64,000 nt of DNA from G963676095 sp963676095 (GTDB taxonomy: Bacteria; Bacteroidota; Bacteroidia; Bacteroidales; Prolixibacteraceae): positions 4,216,001-4,280,000 of the forward strand of contig OY781040.1 of the NCBI GenBank assembly GCA_963676095.1. Reading direction: 5' to 3'. Below, in pieces: positions 16,529 through 24,337 of this stretch. The first letter of the stretch is position 1. Each line of letters starts with the position of its first letter. The notes below the pieces were generated by a model. That model had not been told where the DNA came from. It did not search any database and saw only the letters and a program-made list of their open reading frames with translations. Made by a program: the position numbers and the translations under genes.

Positions 16529-17230
16529 ATGAGAGGAATATTTTTGGAAGTACTTGGTCTGGCATTGCTTGCCGGGCTCTCTTCCTGCGATGATGAAGTG
16601 ATCGTGGCAAACGGGCAGGGTGACGCTTTTATCATTTCGAGAGTGGAAGGCCAGGATACTGTTTTCGGTTTAGCTTTGCATGGTTTTGGGAACAAGGATT
16701 TTAAAAGCGTGAGTGCTGTAGATGGAGAGAATACTTCATATAAGCTTTCTTCATATAACGGGTATACTTACGACTACTACTATGAGACTGCTGAAAACGA
16801 CTTTACCAAGGATCTGCCTTATTTGGGGAACTACAATTTTTCCTTTACTTTTACGACTGCAGAAACAGATGATGATACAGATGTCCTTTCCGACGATGTG
16901 ATTTATCCCGCCAACATTACCAAATGCGAATACAATACTGACGATGAACAGATCGAACTGGGGTGGGATGAAATGAGTGATGCTGACTTTATCGTGATTT
17001 ACCTTGAAGACGCAGAAGGAAATACTGTTTTTGTAAGCAAATCGCTGAGCGGGAGTAAAACCAGTTATAACATTTCCGACAGCACAGACAGCTGGGGAAA
17101 TTATACCCCGGAAAGTGGCAGTACTTATAAAGTTTTAATTTGTGCATATATGTATGAGGCAGATAATCAGGAAGATTTGAATATTCAATCGAAATCGATT
17201 GCGACAAGCACCGTTGTATGGGGCGAATAG
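16529..17230 (+). CDS. Lipoprotein of unknown function, tandem paralog 2
   Basis: The start is set at the ATG at 16529 (MRGIFLEVLGLALLAGLSSC), which gives a proper lipoprotein signal; an upstream in-frame start lacks one. After the Cys comes DDEV, a surface-export-like acidic run. The body parallels the preceding gene: GQGDAFIISR against GYGDAYIVSK, and IELGWDEMSDADFIVIYLED against IDVDWEAVSNADAYEVSLTN, ending VVWGE. The two genes arose by tandem duplication and have diverged strongly. About 210 bp separates them, so they may have separate promoters. A terminator follows. Confidence 0.75.
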   Translation: MRGIFLEVLGLALLAGLSSCDDEVIVANGQGDAFIISRVEGQDTVFGLALHGFGNKDFKSVSAVDGENTSYKLSSYNGYTYDYYYETAENDFTKDLPYLGNYNFSFTFTTAETDDDTDVLSDDVIYPANITKCEYNTDDEQIELGWDEMSDADFIVIYLEDAEGNTVFVSKSLSGSKTSYNISDSTDSWGNYTPESGSTYKVLICAYMYEADNQEDLNIQSKSIATSTVVWGE

Positions 17231-17300
17231 TACTTAAATGAGAATTAAGTGAATGAATAATCCGTTATAATTTGTTAATTACATAGTTAACTGGTCAGTG

Positions 17301-17348
17301 CAGGAAAAGCAAATAAGAGATATCCCGATTTGCTTTTCCTGTTTTTTT
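17301..17348 (+). terminator. Terminator after the tandem lipoproteins
   Basis: Stem CAGGAAAAGCAAA/TTTGCTTTTCCTG with a ~14-base loop, followed by seven T residues. Confidence 0.85.
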
Positions 17349-17355
17349 AGGAATA

Positions 17356-17386
17356 TTGAATTATCAGGTTTGTTTTCCTACATTTG
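17356..17386 (+). promoter_or_regulatory. prfB promoter
   Basis: TTG at 17356-17358, 20 bases, TACATTTG at 17379-17386, an excellent match to the Bacteroidota sigma-ABfr consensus. The prfB start follows 20 bp later. Confidence 0.75.
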
Positions 17387-17406
17387 TGCTACTAAAACAA
17401 GAGAAT

Positions 17407-18502
17407 ATGGTTATTGGAGAGCAGCTTAAAGAGCTTGCTCAGCGCCGGGATGCGCTGAGGAGGCATCTTTGACTACGATGTAAAATTGTTACAGTTAAAA
17501 GAAGAAGAGTTAAAGGCACAGGATCCGGATTTTTGGAATAACCCCAAGGAAGCAGAAGAACAGATGAGAAAGATCCGTTCCATTAAGGTTTGGACGGATG
17601 GTTTTGAAGAGGTTGACCGGGCGATGGAAGACCTTATTGTTCTGCATGATTTTTTTGAAGCAGGTGAAGCCAGAGAGGAAGAGGTCGTGACGCAGTACGA
17701 CATTACCCTGTCGCTGGTCGGGCAGCTGGAGTCCAGGAACATGCTCCGGAAAGAAGAAGACAAGCTGGGGGCTGTTTTACGGATCAACGCCGGGGCTGGG
17801 GGAACGGAAAGTAACGATTGGGCCAACATGCTCATGCGTATGTATATGCGATGGGGAGAGAAAGAAGGTTATAAAGTGAAGGTTTCTGAGTTCAATCCCG
17901 GTGACGAGGTCGGCGTTAAGAGTTGTACCGTCGAATTTGAAGGAGATTATGCATACGGGTACCTGAAAAGCGAAAACGGGGTACACCGGTTGGTCCGTTT
18001 ATCGCCTTTCAATGCCCAGAATAAAAGGATGACATCTTTTACCTCTGTTTTTGTGGCCCCGTTGGTCGATGATACGATCGAAATCGAGATTAATCCTGCC
18101 GATATCACCTGGGATACGTTCAGGTCGAGTGGGGCAGGAGGACAAAATGTTAATAAGGTAGAGACAGGGGTAAGGCTGCGCCATGCGCCAACAGGTATTA
18201 TCATCGAGAATACAGAAAGCCGGTCTCAGCTCGGTAACAAGGAAAATGCACTCCGGTTGCTGAAATCACAACTGTACGAGCTAGAACTCAGGAAGAGGAG
18301 GGAAGCAGAGATGCTCATCGAGTCGAAGAAGAAGAAAATAGAATGGGGATCGCAGATCCGTTCTTATGTCCTGCAACCTTATAAGTTGGTAAAAGATGTG
18401 CGTACCGGCTATGAAACAGGAAACGTGCAGGCTGTGCTCGACGGAGGAATCGATGGTTTTATAAAGGCTTACCTCATGCAGTTTGGCGAAGAGGAAGAAT
18501 AG
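17407..18502 (+). CDS. prfB: Peptide chain release factor 2 (with programmed +1 frameshift)
   Basis: RF2 terminates translation at UGA and UAA. The first 21 codons start at ATG 17407 and run into an in-frame TGA at 17470-17472. Reading resumes in the +1 frame from GAC at 17471 to the stop at 18502, giving 364 residues, the normal RF2 length. The codon-recognition motif SPF is in RLSPFNAQNKRM, and the catalytic GGQ is in SSGAGGQNVNKVETGVRLRH. The frameshift makes RF2 control its own synthesis: scarce RF2 means the TGA is read slowly and frameshifting rises. An automatic caller would start the gene at an internal TTG and miss the first 26 residues. Confidence 0.95.
17458..17473 (+). promoter_or_regulatory. 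prfB programmed frameshift site
   Basis: AGGAGG (Shine-Dalgarno-like, 17458-17463), CAT spacer, CTT slippery codon, TGA stop, then C. This matches the classic RF2 site AGGGGGTATCTTTGAC in layout, with a near-perfect anti-Shine-Dalgarno match. That is notable in Bacteroidota, whose mRNAs rarely use Shine-Dalgarno sequences. Confidence 0.93.
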
Positions 18503-18589
18503 TAAATCACAGTAGATCAAAAAGTATTTTCTTTTTGAACAACTTAATAGAATACGACTTTCTTAAGGAAATGGGGAAGGAAGTTCGAC

Positions 18590-20986
18590 ATGGAGAAAAA
18601 TAATTTATATATTAACAGGGAGATCAGCTGGCTTTCTTTTAATGCGCGTGTGCTTCAGGAAGCTGAAGATCCCAGCGTCCCTCTTTTCGAGAGACTGCGG
18701 TTTTTGGGGATCTTTTCCAACAATCTGGACGAATTCTTCAGGGTCAGGGTTGCATCAGTAAGAAGAATGCTTGACCTTGGAAGCGATGCCAGCGTGTTGG
18801 GCAACTTTACCCCGGAACAACTCCATGAAAAAATCCAGGAAATTGTTTATCAGCATCAGGAAAAATCGCAGGTAATTTATGCGAAGATACTGGATGAAAT
18901 GGCTGCAGAGAATATCTTTATGATTAACGAACTGCAGTTGACCAGCGAGCAGGGAATTTTTGTGAAACGCTACTTTCATGAAAAAGTGCTTCCTAACCTG
19001 GTTCCTATCATGTTGAGTAAACAAAACAAGTTTCCTTATTTGCGGGACAGGTCCGTTTACCTTGCAATCAAGTTATCGCGGAAGGAAAAACAGGAAAAGT
19101 TTGCATATGCGCTGGTGCGGGTGCCAAACCTTTCGATGTCCCGTTTTCTTGTGTTGCCGGAGAAGAAGGGAAAAAAGTATGTCATAATGCTTGACGATAT
19201 TATCCGGTATTGTATGCCCGACATTTTTCCGTTATTCAATTACGATTTGTTTCAGGCCTATACGATCAAAGTGACCAGGGATGCCGAACTGGACCTGGAT
19301 GATGATATTTCCAAAAGTTTTATCGAGAAGATGGAACTGAGCCTGAAGAAACGTAAAATGGGAACACCGGTAAGGCTCATATACGACCGGGACATTCCGA
19401 AAGACCTTCTTGATTTTGTTGTTAAAAAGATGAAACTGGATCCCGAGAACATTGTTCCGGGGGGAAGGTACCATAACGATAAAGACTTTATGAATTTTCC
19501 CGAAATAGGGGAAAACTATCATTATTACAATCGGCTTACCCCAGTTCGCCACCGGAGTTTGCACCCCCACGAGAGTATCCTTAAAAAATTAAGGCAAAAA
19601 GATATTATTCTGCATTACCCGTACCAGAGTTTTATCCATTTTATCGATCTTTTGCGTGAAGCTGCTATCGATCCGAAGGTGAAAGAAATCGGCATTACCA
19701 TCTATCGGGTGGCCGATAACTCTCGTGTGGTAAATGCCCTTCTGAACGCTATCCGGAACGGGAAAAAAGTGACGGTGGTGATCGAACTGCAGGCCCGGTT
19801 CGACGAGGAAGCCAATATTTACTGGTCGAACAAGCTTCAGGAAGAAGGGGCTCAGGTTATTAACGGAGTCCCGGGATTGAAAGTACATGCCAAGGTTACC
19901 TGGATCAAACGGAAGGAAAAAGGACAATACCGGAATTATGCCTATGTCGGGACTGGCAATTTTAACGAGTCGACAGCCCGGATATATGCCGATGACGGTC
20001 TGCTTACAGCCGATCCCCGGATTGCCAACGAGGTGGCAAAATTGTTCCATTTTTTTAAACAGACCTATCATAATTACCGCTACGAGCATATTATTGTCAG
20101 CCCGTTTAAGATGAGGGATTTCTTCTCCCTGATGATCGACCGGGAAATAGCAATTGCCAGGTCGGGACGGAGGGGGTACATGATCCTGAAAATGAACAGT
20201 CTGATTGACCCGGGTATGATGGACAAGATCTATGAGGCTGCACGTGCAGGGGTTAAAGTAAGGCTGATTGTCAGGGGAATTTTTGGCTTACTTACCGAAA
20301 CAAAGGGAGTGAGCGGGAATATTGAGGCGATCAGTATTGTTGATAAGTACCTGGAACATTCGCGAATCTTCCTGTTCGGGAACGGTGGCGATGAGAAAAT
20401 CTTTATTTCCTCGGCCGACTGGATGCCCCGCAACCTGAACGGAAGGATTGAAGTGGCTTGCCCGATTTACAGCGAAGAGATCAGACAGGAATTGAAGGAA
20501 ATGCTTAAAGTCCAGTTACGGGACAATACCAAGTCGCGTATTCTGGATAACGCCCTTTCGAACAAGTACAACAGGCAGCAGGCCGAAGGCCGGTTCAGGG
20601 CGCAGGAAGATTATTATCAGTATATTAAACAAAAATATCAGGTAATCATGAAAATCTATCATAATCCCCGTTGTTCAAAAAGCCGTGCCGGGCTTCAGTA
20701 TCTTGAGGAAAATGGTTATGACATCGAGGTGAAAGACTACATGAAGGAGGGACTGACCCGCGAAGATATCCTTTCCATCGCAGAAAAAACGCATCTTTCC
20801 GTCTTTGACCTGGTGCGTACCAATGAAGATCTTTACAAAACAACGTATAAGGGAAAGGATATTTCCGATGAAGAATGGATTACGATCCTGGCAGAACATC
20901 CCCGTCTTTTAAAGCGGCCTATTGTTCTGAATGGGAAAAAAGCAGTTCTGGCCCAGCCTCCTGAAGAAATTGAAAAGCTTCTTTGA
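18590..20986 (+). CDS. ppk1: Polyphosphate kinase 1 fused to an ArsC/Spx-type domain
   Basis: PPK1 makes polyphosphate reversibly from ATP. Residues 1 to ~686 cover the whole enzyme: the N domain (NREISWLSFNARVLQEAEDP), the head, and the two phospholipase-D-like C domains. The autophosphorylated His is H433 (GLKVHAKVTW), followed by YVGTGNFNESTARIYADDG; the second catalytic His is H590 (LEHSRIFLF). Residues 687-798 form a complete YfgD/ArsC-like arsenate-reductase-family domain starting MKIYHNPRCSKSRAGLQYL with the active-site Cys in NPRCSKS. No stop separates the two parts. PPK1 usually ends near residue 690, and an ATG at 20648 would start a normal 112-residue ArsC. The fusion is either real or comes from a single-base change that removed a TAA. 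Confidence 0.9.
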   Translation: MEKNNLYINREISWLSFNARVLQEAEDPSVPLFERLRFLGIFSNNLDEFFRVRVASVRRMLDLGSDASVLGNFTPEQLHEKIQEIVYQHQEKSQVIYAKILDEMAAENIFMINELQLTSEQGIFVKRYFHEKVLPNLVPIMLSKQNKFPYLRDRSVYLAIKLSRKEKQEKFAYALVRVPNLSMSRFLVLPEKKGKKYVIMLDDIIRYCMPDIFPLFNYDLFQAYTIKVTRDAELDLDDDISKSFIEKMELSLKKRKMGTPVRLIYDRDIPKDLLDFVVKKMKLDPENIVPGGRYHNDKDFMNFPEIGENYHYYNRLTPVRHRSLHPHESILKKLRQKDIILHYPYQSFIHFIDLLREAAIDPKVKEIGITIYRVADNSRVVNALLNAIRNGKKVTVVIELQARFDEEANIYWSNKLQEEGAQVINGVPGLKVHAKVTWIKRKEKGQYRNYAYVGTGNFNESTARIYADDGLLTADPRIANEVAKLFHFFKQTYHNYRYEHIIVSPFKMRDFFSLMIDREIAIARSGRRGYMILKMNSLIDPGMMDKIYEAARAGVKVRLIVRGIFGLLTETKGVSGNIEAISIVDKYLEHSRIFLFGNGGDEKIFISSADWMPRNLNGRIEVACPIYSEEIRQELKEMLKVQLRDNTKSRILDNALSNKYNRQQAEGRFRAQEDYYQYIKQKYQVIMKIYHNPRCSKSRAGLQYLEENGYDIEVKDYMKEGLTREDILSIAEKTHLSVFDLVRTNEDLYKTTYKGKDISDEEWITILAEHPRLLKRPIVLNGKKAVLAQPPEEIEKLL

Positions 20987-20988
20987 GG

Positions 20989-21777
20989 TTATTCTGCTTT
21001 CGGCTTTACCAATTTCATATCTTTTTCCAGAACAGCTTGTCGTTTCAGTGCTTTCGAAAGTTGAAGGGCATCCACAACGGCCTGTTTGTCGTAACTTTCC
21101 ATGATAATGTAATAATACCGTTTCCCCAGGAATACGGCCTTCAGGTTATGGTCGGCATGTTGTGCTATAAAATTGATAACGCCGTTATCTGCCCCGTTCA
21201 TGTACGAAACTTTTTCCCATTTGGTATTCAGAAAATCGCTGTGATGATTGAAAACATTGCCCAGGGGAATTTCTTTTGTTTTTGCCTGCAGGTCCCCGTC
21301 ATAGACCCTGATTGCTGTATGGTCGAGCCAGTCTTCTCCATAATAATTACTTGAAATATATAAATCGCCCTTTTCGTCGAGATGTACCTGGATGTATGAT
21401 TTATTCCATCGTCTTTCTGCATCCTGTTTTTTATGGATGTACTGCGTGTAACGGTCGAAATCCGTTTTTTCGGTGATGAAATTTTGTTGCAGTTCAGCAA
21501 TCTTTTTATTCAGGGTATCCAGCTCGTCCTGTTCCCTGAAAAGAATATCACCATATACCTTCTTCCTGAACTTTTGCGCTGCTTCCACCTGCAGTACTTC
21601 TTCCCTGTACAGGATCTCTACCGAATCTGCTTGCAGTAACGCCTGGGCAGTATCTCCCTTTTCATAAAGCGATTGGGCCATGCTGAGCCGGTCAGCGGCC
21701 AGTTCCTTTTTGGATTTACCGCACGAAAAGAACAATGAGGTTATTGCTAAAAAAAGAAAAACCTTAGTAAATCTCAT
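20989..21777 (-). CDS. Lipoprotein of unknown function with coiled-coil segment
   Basis: This 262-residue protein has a lipoprotein signal (MRFTKVFLFLAITSLFFSCG) followed by a Lys-rich start. Residues ~30-130 are helical and likely coiled-coil (EQDELDTLNKKIAELQQNFI). The C-terminal half is a beta-rich domain with KGDLYISSNYYGEDWLDHTA and VFLGKRYYYIIMESYDKQAV. It ends 2 bp from the stop of the convergent ppk1 gene, so transcripts of the two may interfere. I recognise the type as a Bacteroidales lipoprotein but know no function. Confidence 0.7.
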   Translation of the reverse strand: MRFTKVFLFLAITSLFFSCGKSKKELAADRLSMAQSLYEKGDTAQALLQADSVEILYREEVLQVEAAQKFRKKVYGDILFREQDELDTLNKKIAELQQNFITEKTDFDRYTQYIHKKQDAERRWNKSYIQVHLDEKGDLYISSNYYGEDWLDHTAIRVYDGDLQAKTKEIPLGNVFNHHSDFLNTKWEKVSYMNGADNGVINFIAQHADHNLKAVFLGKRYYYIIMESYDKQAVVDALQLSKALKRQAVLEKDMKLVKPKAE

Positions 21778-21842
21778 GGCAAAACGTATTTTAATAACTT
21801 TCTTCGCATTCCGATTGTCAAAGAAAAATAATAATTGTCAGG

Positions 21843-22364
21843 ATGGAAACAAATTCAGTTGTTTTTTTTCGTTCGAAAGATTACCCGCCCCTGCCAGCCT
21901 TCCCCATTGTATCGGCCTGGAATATTAAAAGCCCGGAGAACGTAGGGAGCTTGATGCGGTTAATAGATAATGCCGGAGGAAAGGAACTTTTTTTGCTCGA
22001 CGATGAAATTCCCAAAAGGATTTCATCGGTCAGGAAAACGGCTGGGTTAAGCTTTGCTAATATCAGCCTTGTTGCAGTATCTTCGGAATCTTTTTTCGAT
22101 ACGCTTGCTGAAGGATATTCGGTTGTAGCGATAGAAACCAGCGAGGACTCGAAAAATCTTTTTGAGGTGGAGCTTCCTCAAAAAGTGGTACTCCTGTTGG
22201 GAAGCGAATCACATGGGTTACCCGTTGAATTGCTGAATAAGTGCCATCAGATTGTCCATATCCCAATGACCGGAAAATGCAAGTCGATGAACGTTTCCCA
22301 TGCCCTGGCCGTAGCGCTTTTTGAATGGCAAAGGCAACAGTTGTTTAATAATAAATGCCGTTAA
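21843..22364 (+). CDS. SpoU/TrmH-family RNA 2'-O-methyltransferase
   Basis: This 173-residue protein has all three SpoU motifs: KSPENVGSLMRLIDNAGG (motif 1, with the catalytic Arg), VLLLGSESHGLP (motif 2) and IPMTGKCKSMNVSHALAVAL (motif 3, part of the trefoil knot that binds S-adenosylmethionine). The size fits a TrmH or TrmL type without an extra N-terminal substrate-binding domain. The target (tRNA or rRNA nucleotide) cannot be read from sequence. It is divergent from the coiled-coil lipoprotein gene. Confidence 0.88.
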   Translation: METNSVVFFRSKDYPPLPAFPIVSAWNIKSPENVGSLMRLIDNAGGKELFLLDDEIPKRISSVRKTAGLSFANISLVAVSSESFFDTLAEGYSVVAIETSEDSKNLFEVELPQKVVLLLGSESHGLPVELLNKCHQIVHIPMTGKCKSMNVSHALAVALFEWQRQQLFNNKCR

Positions 22365-22426
22365 CGGTGTTGAATAGTTCGAATGTTTGTCGCTTCGGTG
22401 TGGGGGAGGAAGGACATTGAGAACTG

Positions 22427-22456
22427 GTGAATTAGTGAATTAGTGAATTAGTGAAT
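22427..22456. repeat. 8-bp microsatellite (GTGAATTA)
   Basis: Three perfect GTGAATTA units and a partial fourth lie in the 380-bp gap between the methyltransferase and oxyR. The flanking sequence is low complexity (GAATGAAAGAATGATTGAATG). No gene is supported in the gap. Confidence 0.85.
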
Positions 22457-22697
22457 GAAAGAATGATTGAATGAAGGAATTAGGAGAAGAGCATAGAGAA
22501 CGGGAACCGACCAACAACAGTAACAACAGAAACCATCAGCTCCTCTTTCAAACAACGAAGTATCAAACACTCAAACGGCGTAGCCTCAAACAACAAACCA
22601 TGTTAACCATATTAACAACAGAAACCATTTTCCGCGGATTAGCGCCTTCGCATTTTTGTGTTCTGTCTTTTTTATAAATATGCCGGGCTTTTATTCT

Positions 22698-22735
22698 TTA
22701 ATCCGATAGAATATTTTTATTTTTATCCGGATTAA
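22698..22735. promoter_or_regulatory. Inverted repeat upstream of oxyR
   Basis: TTAATCCG at 22698-22705 and CGGATTAA at 22728-22735 form perfect 8-bp arms separated by 22 bp, ending 11 bp before the oxyR start codon. LysR-type regulators bind spaced dyads, so this may be an autoregulatory site; it also overlaps where the ribosome would load. Confidence 0.45.
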
Positions 22736-22746
22736 CTATAAAAATC

Positions 22747-23688
22747 ATGATCACCCTGACCCAACTGGAATACATTGTGGCTGTTGATACTTTCCGGCAT
22801 TTTGGAAAAGCAGCAGAACATTGCTTCATTACCCAGCCTACGCTGAGTATGCAAATTAAGAAGTTGGAGGAGGAACTGGGAGTTGTTATTATTGACCGGA
22901 GCAAACAACCACTGATCCCGACAGATGTTGGCGCGCGGATTATTGAACAATCCAGGATCATCCTCCAGGAAACAGAAAAAATTAATAATATAATTAAGGA
23001 CCACAAGAATTTAATTTCCGGAGAGCTTAAAATTGGGATTATCCCGACTCTTGCGCCATATCTGCTTCCCCTGTTTATCGGGAATTACAAGCGTAAATAC
23101 CCGAATATCCTGATTAAGGTTGAGGAACTCACCACGGAAAATATTGTCGATCAGCTTAACCGGGATTTATTGGACGTGGGGATCCTGGTAACCCCCCTGA
23201 AGGAGGATCGGATCAATGAGAAACCCGTCTTTTATGAAGAGATGATGTTGTATGTACACGAAAATCATCATCTGTACAACAAAAAGAAAGTACGCGTTAA
23301 GGATATCGCAGTCCCGGAGATCTGGCTTTTAAGCGATGGACATTGTTTCCGTCACCAGGTGATTAACCTGTGCTCATTCAAGGGATCATCCAATGAAGAG
23401 CTTCCATTCCATTTTGAAGCTGGTTCGCTAGAGACATTAATGAATATCATCGACAAGGAAGGAGGACTTACCCTGATTCCTGAACTTGCCGCTGTCGGAA
23501 TGTCTTCCGAACGCCTGAAACATGTACGTCATTTTTCTGATATGACCCCTTTACGGGAAGTGAGCCTTGTTTATTCCCGTCACTTTGCCAAAAATAAACT
23601 GATCGAGTTACTTTGGAAGGAGATCGTGGCTTCAATGCCACGTACCTTATTGGATAAGGACCGCGGAACAATTGTCGAATGGAAGTAA
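22747..23688 (+). CDS. oxyR: Hydrogen peroxide sensor / LysR-type regulator OxyR
   Basis: OxyR activates peroxide-defence genes when a disulfide forms. The 313-residue protein has the N-terminal LysR helix-turn-helix (LTQLEYIVAVDTFRHFGKAA, TQPTLSMQIKKLEEELG) and a substrate-binding-like sensor domain. The redox pair is C200 and C209 in DGHCFRHQVINLC, with the same nine-residue step as C199/C208 in Escherichia coli OxyR. A neighbouring catalase or Dps is not present in the window. The length is normal. Confidence 0.93.
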   Translation: MITLTQLEYIVAVDTFRHFGKAAEHCFITQPTLSMQIKKLEEELGVVIIDRSKQPLIPTDVGARIIEQSRIILQETEKINNIIKDHKNLISGELKIGIIPTLAPYLLPLFIGNYKRKYPNILIKVEELTTENIVDQLNRDLLDVGILVTPLKEDRINEKPVFYEEMMLYVHENHHLYNKKKVRVKDIAVPEIWLLSDGHCFRHQVINLCSFKGSSNEELPFHFEAGSLETLMNIIDKEGGLTLIPELAAVGMSSERLKHVRHFSDMTPLREVSLVYSRHFAKNKLIELLWKEIVASMPRTLLDKDRGTIVEWK

Positions 23689-23805
23689 ATTTTTCCCTAT
23701 TTTTTTTGGAATTTAAAAAAACTTCCATTCCTTTGCATCGCTGAAAACGGAAAGGCTTTTCGAATATGCAGAGAAGAGGTTTTCGGCGAAAAAAGCTGAA
23801 AAAGT

Positions 23806-23835
23806 TTGGGAACTTCAAAAAATGATTTATTTTTG
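23806..23835 (+). promoter_or_regulatory. Promoter of tRNA-Glu and rpsT
   Basis: TTG at 23806-23808, 19 bases, TATTTTTG at 23828-23835, matching the Bacteroidota consensus. It lies 29 bp before the tRNA; rpsT follows the tRNA by 30 bp, so both are probably on one transcript. Confidence 0.7.
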
Positions 23836-23864
23836 CAGTCCCAAAATTCAGGGAAGAAAATGAT

Positions 23865-23936
23865 GGCCCGTTCGTCTAGGGGTTAGGACGCAAGATTTTC
23901 ATTCTTGTAGCAGGGGTTCGAATCCCCTACGGGCTA
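23865..23936 (+). tRNA. tRNA-Glu (TTC)
   Basis: A 72-nt cloverleaf has acceptor stem GGCCCGT/ACGGGCT (G1:U72 wobble), anticodon stem CAAGA/TCTTG with loop TTTTCAT giving anticodon TTC, and T-arm GGGGTTCGAATCCCC. CCA is not encoded. Confidence 0.95.
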
Positions 23937-23965
23937 CTTTAAAAAAATTATTTTAGGATAAAACG

Positions 23966-24217
23966 ATGGCAAATCATAAGTCTTCAGAAAAAAGGATCAG
24001 ACAAGATCAGAAGAAACGGTTGGAAAACAGGTATTATGCAAAAACGATGCGTAATGCGGTAAGGGATTTACGTGCTACTACTGACAAGGCAGAAGCCGTT
24101 GCAGCTTTACCTAAAGTTACTTCGCTGATCGACAGGCTTGCAAAGAAAAGTGTGATCCATCGCAATAAAGCTGCCAATCTGAAAGCAAGCATTGCATTGC
24201 ACGTAAACAAACTGTAG
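23966..24217 (+). CDS. rpsT: 30S ribosomal protein S20
   Basis: This 83-residue, very basic helical protein starts MANHKSSEKRIRQDQKKRLE, has an internal TSLIDRLAKKSVIHRNKAAN block, and ends ALHVNKL. It matches S20, which binds the 5' domain of 16S rRNA. It lies directly behind tRNA-Glu and is followed by its own terminator. The length is normal. Confidence 0.95.
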   Translation: MANHKSSEKRIRQDQKKRLENRYYAKTMRNAVRDLRATTDKAEAVAALPKVTSLIDRLAKKSVIHRNKAANLKASIALHVNKL

Positions 24218-24243
24218 AATATTTGTTAATACTACATAAAACA

Positions 24244-24277
24244 GCCTCTTCCTTCCCGGGAGAGGCTTGTCTGTTTT
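24244..24277 (+). terminator. rpsT terminator
   Basis: Stem GCCTCT/AGAGGC extended by CC/GG around a short loop, followed by CTGTTTTTA. Confidence 0.75.
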
Positions 24278-24337
24278 TATAACGTTTCATGAAGACGCCA
24301 CTATTTAATTCTGCCATTAATAGAGAGTTTTTGGTTA

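Noticed and set aside
17486..18502. prfB starting at an internal TTG
   Set aside because: The true start is 17407 with a programmed frameshift; the shorter form lacks the N-terminal residues.
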